A stretch of 64,000 nucleotides of DNA from Gemmatimonadota bacterium (GTDB lineage: Bacteria > Gemmatimonadota > Gemmatimonadetes > Longimicrobiales > Gaopeijiaceae): contig JAUIEJ010000007.1 in the NCBI GenBank assembly GCA_030428885.1, positions 124,001-188,000 of the forward strand. Direction: 5' to 3'. This document shows, in pieces, positions 41,081-49,270 of this stretch. Each line of letters opens with the position of its first letter. The stretch's first letter is position 1. The position numbers and the translations under genes are program-made. The notes beneath the pieces are model-generated. The model saw nothing but the letters and a program-made list of their open reading frames with translations, was not told the origin of the DNA and made no database searches.

Positions 41081-41113
41081 CCTTACAATAGTAAGGCGCA
41101 GTCCCTTACTCAA
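41081..41113 (-). promoter_or_regulatory. VapBC promoter and operator; predicted leaderless start
   Basis: Minus strand: -35 TTGAGT (41113-41108), 17-bp spacer, -10 TATTGT (41090-41085), which predicts transcription starting at or next to the ATG at 41078. Hexamers CCTTAC (41081-41086), GTAAGG (41091-41096) and CCTTAC (41104-41109) form overlapping inverted repeats, including the perfect CCTTAC-AATA-GTAAGG. They cover the whole promoter, so antitoxin binding would exclude RNA polymerase. Confidence 0.65.
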
Positions 41114-41293
41114 GAACCGGGGCATCCGCCCCACGCCCGGCGTCCCACGAAACGGCCGTCCTTGACCGGCCCCGACCCGGTCGGGCATCGTCCAGCGCAC
41201 CCCCCCGCACGATCCCGGACTGCCGGATTCCGCGCGTGGTCCAGTGAACGCGGCCCCCTGAAGACCGCATCGCTCCCCCTGCCCCGACCCATC

Positions 41294-42325
41294 ATGCGCC
41301 CCCGCATCCGTCTTGGCTCGTTCGCCTTCGCTCTGGCGGTCCTGGCCGCCCCCGCCTCGGCCCAGCAGGTGTTCGAGGGAACCCTCGCCGAAACCGACCC
41401 GGCGCTCCCGGGCCACGAGGAACGCCTGGCCGACCGCTTCACCGTGGAGGCCGAAGCCGGGCAGTTCGTCACCGTGTCGCTCCGCTCCGGAGAGTTCGAC
41501 ACGTTCCTGCGCGTGACCTCGCCGTCGGGCGTGGAGCGGGAGAACGACGACAGCGGCATGGCCACCGACTCCGAGGTGTCGTTCGTCGCCGAGGAGAGCG
41601 GCACCTGGACCATCTACGCCTCCGGGTTCGGGGCGGCCGACCTCGGGGCGTACGTCGTGACCTGGAGCGTCACCGCCGTGGGCGAAACCGAGACCTTCAC
41701 CGGCCGGTTGTCGTCCATGTCGCCCAAGGGCCAACCCTACGACTCCACCTCCATGGAGTTGGACGGCGGCACCGTGATCCTCCAGCTCTCCCACCCCTCG
41801 GAGGGCTACCTGGTGTTGTCGGCGGTGGCTCCCGACGGACGGCGGTGGGAAGGGTCGCCCGAGGCCGGGTCCACCACCCTCACCGTGCCCGGGGCCCCGG
41901 CGGGGAACTGGACCGTGTGGATGGCCGGCGACGAAGGGATGGGGGTGGAGAATCTCTCCTACACGCTCACGGCCATCGTCGCCGAGGGGGGCGCCGCCGA
42001 GGTGGTGGAGGGCGACCTCCGGGACGGCGACATGCAGCTTCCCCTGGGGGAGTACGCCGACCGCATCGAGATCGAGGTCGACGCCCCGGGAGACGTGTTC
42101 ATCGACCTCTCCAGCGAGGCCTTCGACACCTACCTCGTGGTGGAGACGGCGGGCAGCGCCCCCATCGTGAAGCGGAACGACGACGCCGAGGGCGGCGGCA
42201 TCGGGGCCTCGGCCGTGAGCTTCACCGCCGAAGAGGTGGAAGGTCGCACCGGCACGTGGACCATCTGGGTGACGTCGTTCTCGGCGGGGCAGACCGGCCC
42301 CTGGACCCTGCGCGTCGTGCGCTGA
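41294..42325 (+). CDS. Secreted protein with repeated PPC-like beta domains
   Basis: 343 residues. The signal IRLGSFAFALAVLAAPASAQ is followed by three pre-peptidase C-terminal (PPC)-like units: ADRFTVEAEAGQFVTVSLRS with GEFDTFLRVTSPSGVERENDD; a middle unit ending GNWTVWMAGDEGMGVENLSY; and ADRIEIEVDAPGDVFIDLSS with AFDTYLVVETAGSAPIVKRN. The 'FDT(F/Y)L' and 'NDD' turns are the PPC signature. PPC domains normally hang on secreted proteases; here no catalytic domain is attached, so the protein may be a carbohydrate- or collagen-binding module. Followed by a strong hairpin. Confidence 0.8.
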   Translation: MRPRIRLGSFAFALAVLAAPASAQQVFEGTLAETDPALPGHEERLADRFTVEAEAGQFVTVSLRSGEFDTFLRVTSPSGVERENDDSGMATDSEVSFVAEESGTWTIYASGFGAADLGAYVVTWSVTAVGETETFTGRLSSMSPKGQPYDSTSMELDGGTVILQLSHPSEGYLVLSAVAPDGRRWEGSPEAGSTTLTVPGAPAGNWTVWMAGDEGMGVENLSYTLTAIVAEGGAAEVVEGDLRDGDMQLPLGEYADRIEIEVDAPGDVFIDLSSEAFDTYLVVETAGSAPIVKRNDDAEGGGIGASAVSFTAEEVEGRTGTWTIWVTSFSAGQTGPWTLRVVR

Positions 42326-42336
42326 CGAGCCCGGGA

Positions 42337-42369
42337 GGGCGACCGGCGGCGGTCCCGCGCCGGTCGCCC
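42337..42369 (+). terminator. Hairpin after the PPC-domain gene
   Basis: Perfect 12-bp inverted repeat GGGCGACCGGCG/CGCCGGTCGCCC with a 9-nt loop, 11 bp after the stop. There is no U-tract. It probably ends or stabilises the upstream mRNA before the DUF5916 gene. Confidence 0.5.
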
Positions 42370-42494
42370 CAGTCTCCTGCGGGTCGCGTCACGGGCCCGG
42401 TTCGACCATCTTCGACGGTCAGCATCACCTGTGATCGCGGGGCGGCGGTGGGATCCGGAATGGGCGCCATCGAGCTTCGCTCGTCCCTGAAGCC

Positions 42495-45083
42495 ATGTCC
42501 GGTCGCTCCCGCCCCTTCGTCGGGCTCCCCGCCGTCGCACTCCTCTTCGTCGCCCTCTCCGGGCTCTCGCCTCGGGCCGGGGCGGCCCAGTCCTCCACCG
42601 AACCCCAGCGCCCCGTCGCCCGGGCCGTGGAGCGCTCCGGCGACGTTCGCCTCGACGGCCGGCTCGACGAGGCGGCGTGGCAGGCGGCGACGGTGGTGAC
42701 CGACTTCACCCAGGTCGATCCCGAAGAGGGCCGGCCCGTGAGCCAGCCCACCGAGGCGCGGATCCTCTACGACGACGCGGCCCTCTACATCGGCGTGCGC
42801 CTGTCCGACGACGGACCCGTCACGGGACGCCTGGGCCGGCGCGACATGGCGCTGGGCGACTCCGACTGGTTCGGCGTCGTCATCGACAGCTACCACGACC
42901 ACCGCACCGGCTTCGTGTTCGACGTGAATCCCGCCGGGGTCCAACGCGACGCCGTGAAATCGGTGTCGGGATCGGGCGGGGAGAGCGACGACAACAGTTG
43001 GGACGCCGTCTGGGACGTGGCCACCTCCGTCGATGAAGGCGGATGGACGGTGGAGTATCGGATTCCGTTCAGCCAGCTCCGGTTCAACGACGCGGAGTCC
43101 CCGGTCTGGGGCATCCAGCTCGAGCGGGTCATCGGGCGCCGGCGGGAGTACGCCGTCTCGTCGTTCACGCCCAAGAGCGAGCCCGGGGGCATTCCCACCT
43201 ACGGACATCTCGAGGGACTCCGGAACATCCACGCGGGCAACCGGCTGGAGTTGCTGCCCTACGTGCTGTCCCGGGGAGAGTTCGTGGACCCCGGCGCGAA
43301 TCCGTTCCGCACCGACGCCGAAGGGGCGGCGGAAGTGGGCGCCGACATGCGCTACCGGGTCAACTCGAACCTCACCCTGAACGCCTCCATCAACCCCGAC
43401 TTCGGTCAGGTCGAAGCCGATCCCGCCGTCGTCAACCTGGGCGTCTACGAGGTGTTCTTCCAGGAGCGCCGCCCCTTCTTCGTGGAAGGCAGCGAGATCT
43501 TCGACTTCGGCCGCAACACGTCGGGCGGCCGCCTCTTCTATTCCCGGCGGATCGGTCGGGCGCCCCAACTGCGCACCCCCTCTCCCCTCTCCGACGCCCC
43601 GGACGTGAGCCGCATCTGGGGCGCAGCCAAGTTCACCGGAAAAACCGACTCGGGGTGGTCGGTCGGGGTCATCGAGGCCCTCACCGGTCAGGAGAACGCC
43701 CGCATCCGCCTGGACGACGGGGGCGAAACCGAGTTCGCCGTGGAGCCCCTCACCAACTACCTGGTGGCCCGGCTGCGGAAGGACGGCAACCAGGGCCGCT
43801 CCAGCATCGGCGGCATGGTCAGCGCCGTGAGCCGCGACCTGTCCACCGACGCCCTGGAAGCCACGCTCCATTCCAGCGGCTATTCGGGCGGTGTGGACGC
43901 GCGCTTCGAGACCGACGACCGCAACTGGGCGCTCCTGGGCTCGGCGGCCTTCTCCCGGGTGGGCGGCAGCCCCGAGGCCCTGATCCGCACCCAGCGGGCC
44001 GGCAACCACTTCTTCCAGCGTCCCGACGCCGACCACCTCTCGGTGGATTCCACGGCGGCGTCGATCTCGGGCTACTCGGTGGGGGCGTCGCTGGAGCGCC
44101 GGGGCGGCGTTCACTGGCGAGGATCGGTGGCCGTGGCGGCCACCAGTCCCACGTTCGAGGTCAACGACGTGGGCTTCCAGACCCGCACCGACCGCCGGGA
44201 CGCCGCCGTGGCCCTGAGCTACCAGGAAGACCAGCCCGGCTCCCTGCTCCGGAACTGGTCGGTGACGTCCAACGTGCGATTCGAGCACAACTACGACTGG
44301 CAGCGGATCCTGGGCTTCGCCGGCCTCGGCCTCAACGTGCGCGGCCTTTCGTTCTGGGGGGGGCACCTGGGCCTCACCCGCTCCCTGAAGGCCAACGACG
44401 ACCGGTCCACCCGGGGGGGCCCCCTCATGGAGCGGCCCGCCAACTGGGACGGCTTCGTGGCCCTCTACTCGGACCAGCGCAAACCCGTGACCGTGAGTAC
44501 CACCCTCCGGGGGTCCCGCGACGACTACGACGGGTGGAGCGGCGGAGTGAACTTCGGCCTCAACATTCGCACCTCCGACCGGTGGAACCTGACCCTCTCC
44601 CCCGAGTGGTCGGTGCGACGCACCGATGCCCAGTACGTGGGGACCGTGACCGACCCCGCGGCCGACCATACCTACGGCGCCCGCTATCTCTTCGCGCCCC
44701 TGAAGCAGAACACCCTGGCCATGGAGACGCGGCTCAACGTCACCTTCACGCCGCGCCTCTCCTTCGAGCTGTTCGCCCAGCCCTTCCTGTCATCGGGGGA
44801 CTACGGCACGGTGGCGGAACTCGCCGCACCGGGGAGCTACCGTTTCCAGGAGACGCCGGTGGACGCCCCGGATCGGGACTTCAACGTGCGGTCGCTGCGG
44901 GGCACGGCGGTGTTGCGCTGGGAGTGGCGCCCGGGATCGACCCTGTATCTGGCCTGGCAGCAGAACCGCAGCTCGTCGGCGCCGTACGGGGACTTCGACT
45001 TCGGCCGGGATCGGGCGGCCCTCTTCGACGCGGCCCCCGACAACATCTTCCTGCTCAAGGTGAACTACTGGTTCACGCGCTGA
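42495..45083 (+). CDS. DUF5916 outer-membrane barrel with CBM9-like N-terminal domain
   Basis: 862 residues. A signal peptide (VGLPAVALLFVALSGL... ending AGAAQ) precedes a family-9 carbohydrate-binding-like domain: DVRLDGRLDEAAWQAATVVT, TEARILYDDAALYIGVRLSD, FGVVIDSYHDHRTGFVFDVN, WTVEYRIPFSQLRF. The rest is DUF5916: INPDFGQVEADPAVVNLGVY, EVFFQERRPFFVEGSEIFDF, FYSRRIGR and many barrel strands, ending NIFLLKVNYWFTR with terminal aromatic-x-Arg. This family is abundant in Gemmatimonadota and Bacteroidota; its function is unproven, possibly carbohydrate or peptide uptake. Start from ATG 42495; single gene, convergent with a glycosidase. Confidence 0.9.
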   Translation: MSGRSRPFVGLPAVALLFVALSGLSPRAGAAQSSTEPQRPVARAVERSGDVRLDGRLDEAAWQAATVVTDFTQVDPEEGRPVSQPTEARILYDDAALYIGVRLSDDGPVTGRLGRRDMALGDSDWFGVVIDSYHDHRTGFVFDVNPAGVQRDAVKSVSGSGGESDDNSWDAVWDVATSVDEGGWTVEYRIPFSQLRFNDAESPVWGIQLERVIGRRREYAVSSFTPKSEPGGIPTYGHLEGLRNIHAGNRLELLPYVLSRGEFVDPGANPFRTDAEGAAEVGADMRYRVNSNLTLNASINPDFGQVEADPAVVNLGVYEVFFQERRPFFVEGSEIFDFGRNTSGGRLFYSRRIGRAPQLRTPSPLSDAPDVSRIWGAAKFTGKTDSGWSVGVIEALTGQENARIRLDDGGETEFAVEPLTNYLVARLRKDGNQGRSSIGGMVSAVSRDLSTDALEATLHSSGYSGGVDARFETDDRNWALLGSAAFSRVGGSPEALIRTQRAGNHFFQRPDADHLSVDSTAASISGYSVGASLERRGGVHWRGSVAVAATSPTFEVNDVGFQTRTDRRDAAVALSYQEDQPGSLLRNWSVTSNVRFEHNYDWQRILGFAGLGLNVRGLSFWGGHLGLTRSLKANDDRSTRGGPLMERPANWDGFVALYSDQRKPVTVSTTLRGSRDDYDGWSGGVNFGLNIRTSDRWNLTLSPEWSVRRTDAQYVGTVTDPAADHTYGARYLFAPLKQNTLAMETRLNVTFTPRLSFELFAQPFLSSGDYGTVAELAAPGSYRFQETPVDAPDRDFNVRSLRGTAVLRWEWRPGSTLYLAWQQNRSSSAPYGDFDFGRDRAALFDAAPDNIFLLKVNYWFTR

Positions 45084-45102
45084 GGACGGGGCGAGCCCCG
45101 GG

Positions 45103-46200
45103 TCAGTTCGACGGCGCTCCGAAGGCGACGAAGGCGTCGTAGACCGGGCGTTTCCCCCCCGTGGCGTCGCGAAGGCTCACGGAACCGAACGTGGTCAACA
45201 CGCTCGTCGCTCCCGATTGGGGAGGGTGGAGGAACAGCCAGTTCACCAGCCGCACGTCCCGTCCGTCCAGACCGTCGGATAGACGCTCCAGCCAGACCGT
45301 CTGGGCGGTCGGGCTCGCGGTCCAGGGCGTGGCCGTGCCGGCGGGGGTGGCAGCGGGCCACCCGGTCTCGGTGACGGCCACCGGGAGGTCGCCCAGGAGG
45401 GCGAAGACCGGGTCGAGGTAGTCGGCCGGCACGTCGCCGGCCTGGGCGATGCCCAGATAGGGGTAGACCGTGAGTCCCACCACGTCGATCCGCGTCCGAT
45501 CGTGGAGCGTGAAGGCCGGTGTCGTGGGGGTCGTCCAGCCGCTGAACTCGCCCCATCCCATGAGGTGCTCGACGTTGAAGACCGGCCCTACGAGCGTCCC
45601 GGGCGAGACGGCCCGGATCGCGTCCACGGCGTCGTCGTAGACCGCGAGCCAGTCGAGATAGTCGTCGGGGTCCTCCTCCCACGCGAAATCCGATTCGTTG
45701 CCCAGGAAGAGAAGCGGCGGCTTCCGGGCGTCGGCGTACGCGCGCACCACCTGGACGTACGCGGCCCGAGCGGTCTCGTTGGACCAGGCGTTGGTGGGGT
45801 CGCCGGGAACCGCGATGTAGCGCTGCCCCTCCCCACGCCATCCGAACACGGCCACCGGAGCGTAGTTGGCGCCGTCACCCGAGAAGTCGGCCACGAGTTG
45901 GGCGGCCGCGGGTACGGATCCCGCGTCGCGTCCCAGCACGAGATCGTCTCGCCAGGCACCGTTCCACATCACGGCGCCCCGATTCATGGACGTGACCTCG
46001 TCGAAGAACGCGGCCACCTGGGTGAAGTCGTCGGGGAAGCCCTGGGGGGAGAGCCCGACCCCGCGAAGTATGCCCTGGGGCGGGGGATCGTCGTCGCCCT
46101 CACCATCGGGACCGGACGGGGCGTCGCTTCCGCAGGCGCCGAGCACGCACGAGGCCGCGAGGGCGAGAGAGACCCGCACCGCCGCCCGGTGTCCGATCAC
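45103..46200 (-). CDS. TIM-barrel glycosidase-like lipoprotein
   Basis: 365 residues. The lipobox is LGAC with Cys23. The barrel has the two glutamates expected of clan GH-A retaining glycosidases: Glu169 in LLFLGNESDFAW (strand 4, acid/base) and Glu278 in LPVAVTETGWP (strand 7, nucleophile). VVGLTVYPYLG supplies a strand-6 Tyr. The TETGWP context resembles GH17/GH53-type enzymes acting on glucans or galactans; the exact family is not assigned. Anchored in the envelope. Its start lies 6 bp after the stop of the small propeptide-like gene, so it is probably part of the protease operon. Confidence 0.75.
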   Translation of the reverse strand: MIGHRAAVRVSLALAASCVLGACGSDAPSGPDGEGDDDPPPQGILRGVGLSPQGFPDDFTQVAAFFDEVTSMNRGAVMWNGAWRDDLVLGRDAGSVPAAAQLVADFSGDGANYAPVAVFGWRGEGQRYIAVPGDPTNAWSNETARAAYVQVVRAYADARKPPLLFLGNESDFAWEEDPDDYLDWLAVYDDAVDAIRAVSPGTLVGPVFNVEHLMGWGEFSGWTTPTTPAFTLHDRTRIDVVGLTVYPYLGIAQAGDVPADYLDPVFALLGDLPVAVTETGWPAATPAGTATPWTASPTAQTVWLERLSDGLDGRDVRLVNWLFLHPPQSGATSVLTTFGSVSLRDATGGKRPVYDAFVAFGAPSN

Positions 46201-46206
46201 GGGACC

Positions 46207-46419
46207 CTACCGCCGCCGGATCCGGCCGGTGTGCTCCACCACGACTCGATACCCGTCGACTTCCTTGGGCACGCCGTGGCGGCCCCGGTCATCGGCGATG
46301 AGGACCTTGAGGCAGTGCTCGCCCTTCGACATGCCCACGGCCGTTCCCACCACGCCCGGGCGGCCCATGACCCGTCCGGTGAGTTTGCGCTGCGCCGCCT
46401 TGAGGGCGGGATCCATCAT
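46207..46419 (-). CDS. Free-standing propeptide-like protein (candidate protease inhibitor/chaperone)
   Basis: 70 residues, no signal peptide. It aligns with residues ~42-98 of the adjacent protease: AAQRKLTGRVMGRPGVVGTA here against AAQASVTGVWMGRDGVVGTA there, then VGMSKGEHCLKVLIA against VGLDAGGDYVVKVYLT, and VPKEVDGYRVVVEHTG against LPATVDGVPVQLELTQ. The protease version occupies a propeptide position ahead of the catalytic domain. ATG 46419 overlaps the protease stop by ATGA. A stand-alone copy could inhibit or fold the protease, but it lacks an export signal, so contact would have to occur before secretion or the homology may reflect another role. Confidence 0.7.
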   Translation of the reverse strand: MMDPALKAAQRKLTGRVMGRPGVVGTAVGMSKGEHCLKVLIADDRGRHGVPKEVDGYRVVVEHTGRIRRR

Positions 46420-47459
46420 CGAGAGCCCTCGTCGATCTGGACGTCGAAGCGCTGGAGCACGATGTCGATGGGGTTGGCGATGGTGCTGGTGGCACTGCCG
46501 GCGAACAGCAGTCCCACGGGCCGCCGATCGGCGGCCAGGAGTCCCTCGCTCACGATGAGCGACCCCGAATCACCGCCGGCGCTGAAGCCGCCGCCGGTGA
46601 TGAGGATCTGGTCTTCGAACCGGGCCGTGCCCCCCCGATAACTCACGTCGATGACCGCGTTGATGCCCGTGACCGTGCCGTGGGTGTGCCCCGTGGTGCG
46701 CCCGTACTTCTGGACCTTCATGCCCAGCGTGGCTTCGGCGGGCGTGGAGCGGGGATTGCCGTAGCCGTCATCGGGCGTGGCGAATCCCACGTCGTCGGGC
46801 GTGGTGGCAGCGATGGCCGCATCCATCCGGTTGAGCGGGCACGAGAACCGCGTGCGGCAGAAATCGATCTCCTGGAAGTCGTGGAGCGTCGCCACCACGT
46901 CGTCGGGATTCCGTCCGCCGTCGGCCACGCCGGGCTGGAGCAGGGGATCGCCGGGCCGCGCCTCGTTGTTGTTGGCGTAGACGTGATTGTTGCTCAGGGC
47001 GAAGACCTGATCTCCGTCGGTGACCCGGGCGCCGATGGTGCCGGCGGTCACCCCGGTGTGGCCGGTGCTCACGCCGATGGGGACGGGGCGGGGGAAGTTC
47101 CCGCGCCGGTCCACGTCGTCGGCGGCGGCGGGCGCCGGGAGTTCGTTCAACGCCTGAAACGCCTGGGTGAGCTCGAGCTGCACCGGCACCCCGTCGACGG
47201 TGGCCGGGAGCTGGGCCACGCCCAGGGCCGTCAGGTAGACCTTCACGACGTAATCGCCGCCGGCGTCCAGGCCCACGGCCGTGCCCACGACCCCGTCCCG
47301 GCCCATCCACACGCCGGTGACCGAGGCCTGGGCCGCCATGGCCGCATCGAGGGACGGGCCGCCGGGAAGCCCCGGAATCACCGGGTTGCCCAGGGCCACG
47401 TCGGCGAGGAGGGCGGCCACGAGGGCCCACCGGGAACGGCTCCAGCGCAAGAGGCTCAT
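46416..47459 (-). CDS. Trypsin-like serine protease with N-terminal propeptide-like domain
   Basis: 347 residues from ATG 47459. A hydrophobic segment (WALVAALLADVALG) is followed by a ~60-residue propeptide-like domain, then the chymotrypsin fold. Catalytic candidates: His159 in ALSNNHVYANNNEA, Asp213 in LNRMDAAIAA and Ser298 in SAGGDSGSLIVSE. KYGRTTGHTHGTVTGI is a typical strand pair of the bacterial Nal1-like peptidases. A Cys pair at 201/207 (DFCRTRFSCPLNR) may bridge. Probably exported. It heads a three-gene operon with the propeptide-like protein (ATGA overlap) and the glycosidase. Confidence 0.83.
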   Translation of the reverse strand: MSLLRWSRSRWALVAALLADVALGNPVIPGLPGGPSLDAAMAAQASVTGVWMGRDGVVGTAVGLDAGGDYVVKVYLTALGVAQLPATVDGVPVQLELTQAFQALNELPAPAAADDVDRRGNFPRPVPIGVSTGHTGVTAGTIGARVTDGDQVFALSNNHVYANNNEARPGDPLLQPGVADGGRNPDDVVATLHDFQEIDFCRTRFSCPLNRMDAAIAATTPDDVGFATPDDGYGNPRSTPAEATLGMKVQKYGRTTGHTHGTVTGINAVIDVSYRGGTARFEDQILITGGGFSAGGDSGSLIVSEGLLAADRRPVGLLFAGSATSTIANPIDIVLQRFDVQIDEGSR

Positions 47460-47541
47460 ACCCGTCCTACGCCGCCCCACCGCGAGAGGTTTCCACGGGG
47501 TCGTCGTGGCCTCCATCCCCCCGCACCATTACCGTGGCCCC

Positions 47542-49257
47542 ATGATCGACGTCGATCTGGCCATCCAGCAGGCCGACCGGGCCCTGGGCGCCGGCGATCC
47601 CGGCGCCGCCCTCGACGGGCTTCTCGCCGCCGTGCGCGGGGGGTCGGACGACCCTCGGGTCTGGACGCGCTTCGCCCGGATCGTGGCCGGGGCGGACAAC
47701 CTGGCCGAGATGACGTTCCACGACCTGGACGCCCTCCTGGGCCTCTGCCTGGTCCACGCCGCCGTGAGCCCCCGGCTCCTGGGCGACGCCCCGGGTCGCC
47801 ACCTGCGGCGGCATCCGCTCCTGGCCCCGCTGCTGGCCGCGCCGTCGCCCCGGACGCTGACGGCGGGTCTGGACGACCCGGCCACCTGGGCCGCCCTCTC
47901 GGCCCCCACCACCCGGGCGATCCTGGAGGTGTGCGTGGTGGCCGACGCCGGGTGGGACCGCCTGGTTGCGGCGGTACGGCGGCGGCTGCTCCTGACCCTG
48001 GCGGGGCGGGACCGCACCCCCGGCGGGCTGGACGACACGGCGTTTCTCGCCGCCCTGGCCCGCCAGTGCTTCTTCACCGGATACGTCCAGGAGGTGGCCG
48101 ACGACGAGGTGGCGGCGGTGGAGGAGATGGTCGCCGGCATGTCCGGCCGCGCCGTGGGGTCGAGCCCCGACGACGCCGCTCGCGTGCTGCTCCTGGCCGC
48201 CTATCTCCCCCTGGTGGAATGGGAGCGGGTGGAGGAGGTGGCCCACTGGGCCGCCGAGCAGGGGGACCCCGGACTGGACGCGGTCCTTCGGGAGCAGGTG
48301 TTCGACGCCGTGGAGGAGGCCGACCTGGCCGAGGCCCTCCCCTCGGTATCCCCCGTGGACGATGCCACGTCGCGCACGGTCCGGGCCCTCTACGAGGATC
48401 ACCCCTACCCCCGGTGGCACCGCCCCGTACGCCGCGACCCCACCACCCTCGAGGCCCTTCTGCACGAGGTTCTCCCGGGCCCCCCGCCACCGGGGCCCCT
48501 GCCCCGGTCCACCCCCCTGCGGGTGCTCGTGGCGGGGTGCGGCACGGGGAGTCATCCGGTGGCCACGCGCCTCATGCTCCGGGACAGCCAGGTGGTGGGG
48601 CTGGATCTGAGTCGGGCCAGCCTGGCCTTCGCCATGCGGAAGACGCTGGAGCTGGGCATCGACGGCGTGGGATACGTCCACGGCGATCTCCTGGCCCTGG
48701 AGGGGTGGGACGCCCGCTTCGATCTGGTGGAGGCCATGGGGGTGCTGCACCACCTGGAGGACCCGGTGCGGGGCTGGCGGATCCTGGCGGGTCTGCTGGA
48801 CCCCGGCGGCATTCTGCGCGTGGGGCTCTACTCGGCCCGGGCGCGCCGGGGGATCGAAGCCCTGCGGGCCCACCTGGACCCGGCCTCCGTGGGGACCGAC
48901 CCCGAGTCCCTGCGCGACGCCCGGCGCCGGGCCCTGGCCTTCCTTCGCACCCACCCCGACGGCCCCTCGGTGGTGCGCTGGCGGGACTTCCACTCCCTCC
49001 ACGAGTTCCGGGACCTGGTGCTCCACCCCGTGGAACACCGATTCGGCCCGGCCCGCATCGGCCAGATCGTGGAGGAACTGGGGCTGGAGTTCCTGGGATT
49101 CGGCCCCGTCTCCGAGGCCGCCGTGCGCCGATTCCGGGATCGCTGGCCCGCCCCCGAGGCCCTGCGCGATCCCCGCCTCTGGGACTCCTTCGAGGCCGAT
49201 TATCCGGACACGTTCCGGGGCATGATCCAGTTCTGGCTCCGGAAGCCGAGCCCGTAG
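47542..49257 (+). CDS. SAM-dependent methyltransferase with large helical N-terminal region
   Basis: 571 residues. The first ~270 are helical and TPR-like (QQADRALGAGDPGAALDGLL, SSPDDAARVLLLAAYLPLVE). Next comes ALYEDHPYPRWHRP, a motif that commonly precedes this methyltransferase type, and the Rossmann fold: LRVLVAGCGTGSHPVATRLM (SAM loop), VVGLDLSRASLAFAMRK (acidic residue for the ribose), FDLVEAMGVLHHLEDPVRGW. The substrate is unknown; the helical region may bind a protein partner. Single gene, convergent with the sheath gene 13 bp downstream. Confidence 0.88.
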   Translation: MIDVDLAIQQADRALGAGDPGAALDGLLAAVRGGSDDPRVWTRFARIVAGADNLAEMTFHDLDALLGLCLVHAAVSPRLLGDAPGRHLRRHPLLAPLLAAPSPRTLTAGLDDPATWAALSAPTTRAILEVCVVADAGWDRLVAAVRRRLLLTLAGRDRTPGGLDDTAFLAALARQCFFTGYVQEVADDEVAAVEEMVAGMSGRAVGSSPDDAARVLLLAAYLPLVEWERVEEVAHWAAEQGDPGLDAVLREQVFDAVEEADLAEALPSVSPVDDATSRTVRALYEDHPYPRWHRPVRRDPTTLEALLHEVLPGPPPPGPLPRSTPLRVLVAGCGTGSHPVATRLMLRDSQVVGLDLSRASLAFAMRKTLELGIDGVGYVHGDLLALEGWDARFDLVEAMGVLHHLEDPVRGWRILAGLLDPGGILRVGLYSARARRGIEALRAHLDPASVGTDPESLRDARRRALAFLRTHPDGPSVVRWRDFHSLHEFRDLVLHPVEHRFGPARIGQIVEELGLEFLGFGPVSEAAVRRFRDRWPAPEALRDPRLWDSFEADYPDTFRGMIQFWLRKPSP

Positions 49258-49270
49258 GCCTCCGGATCCG

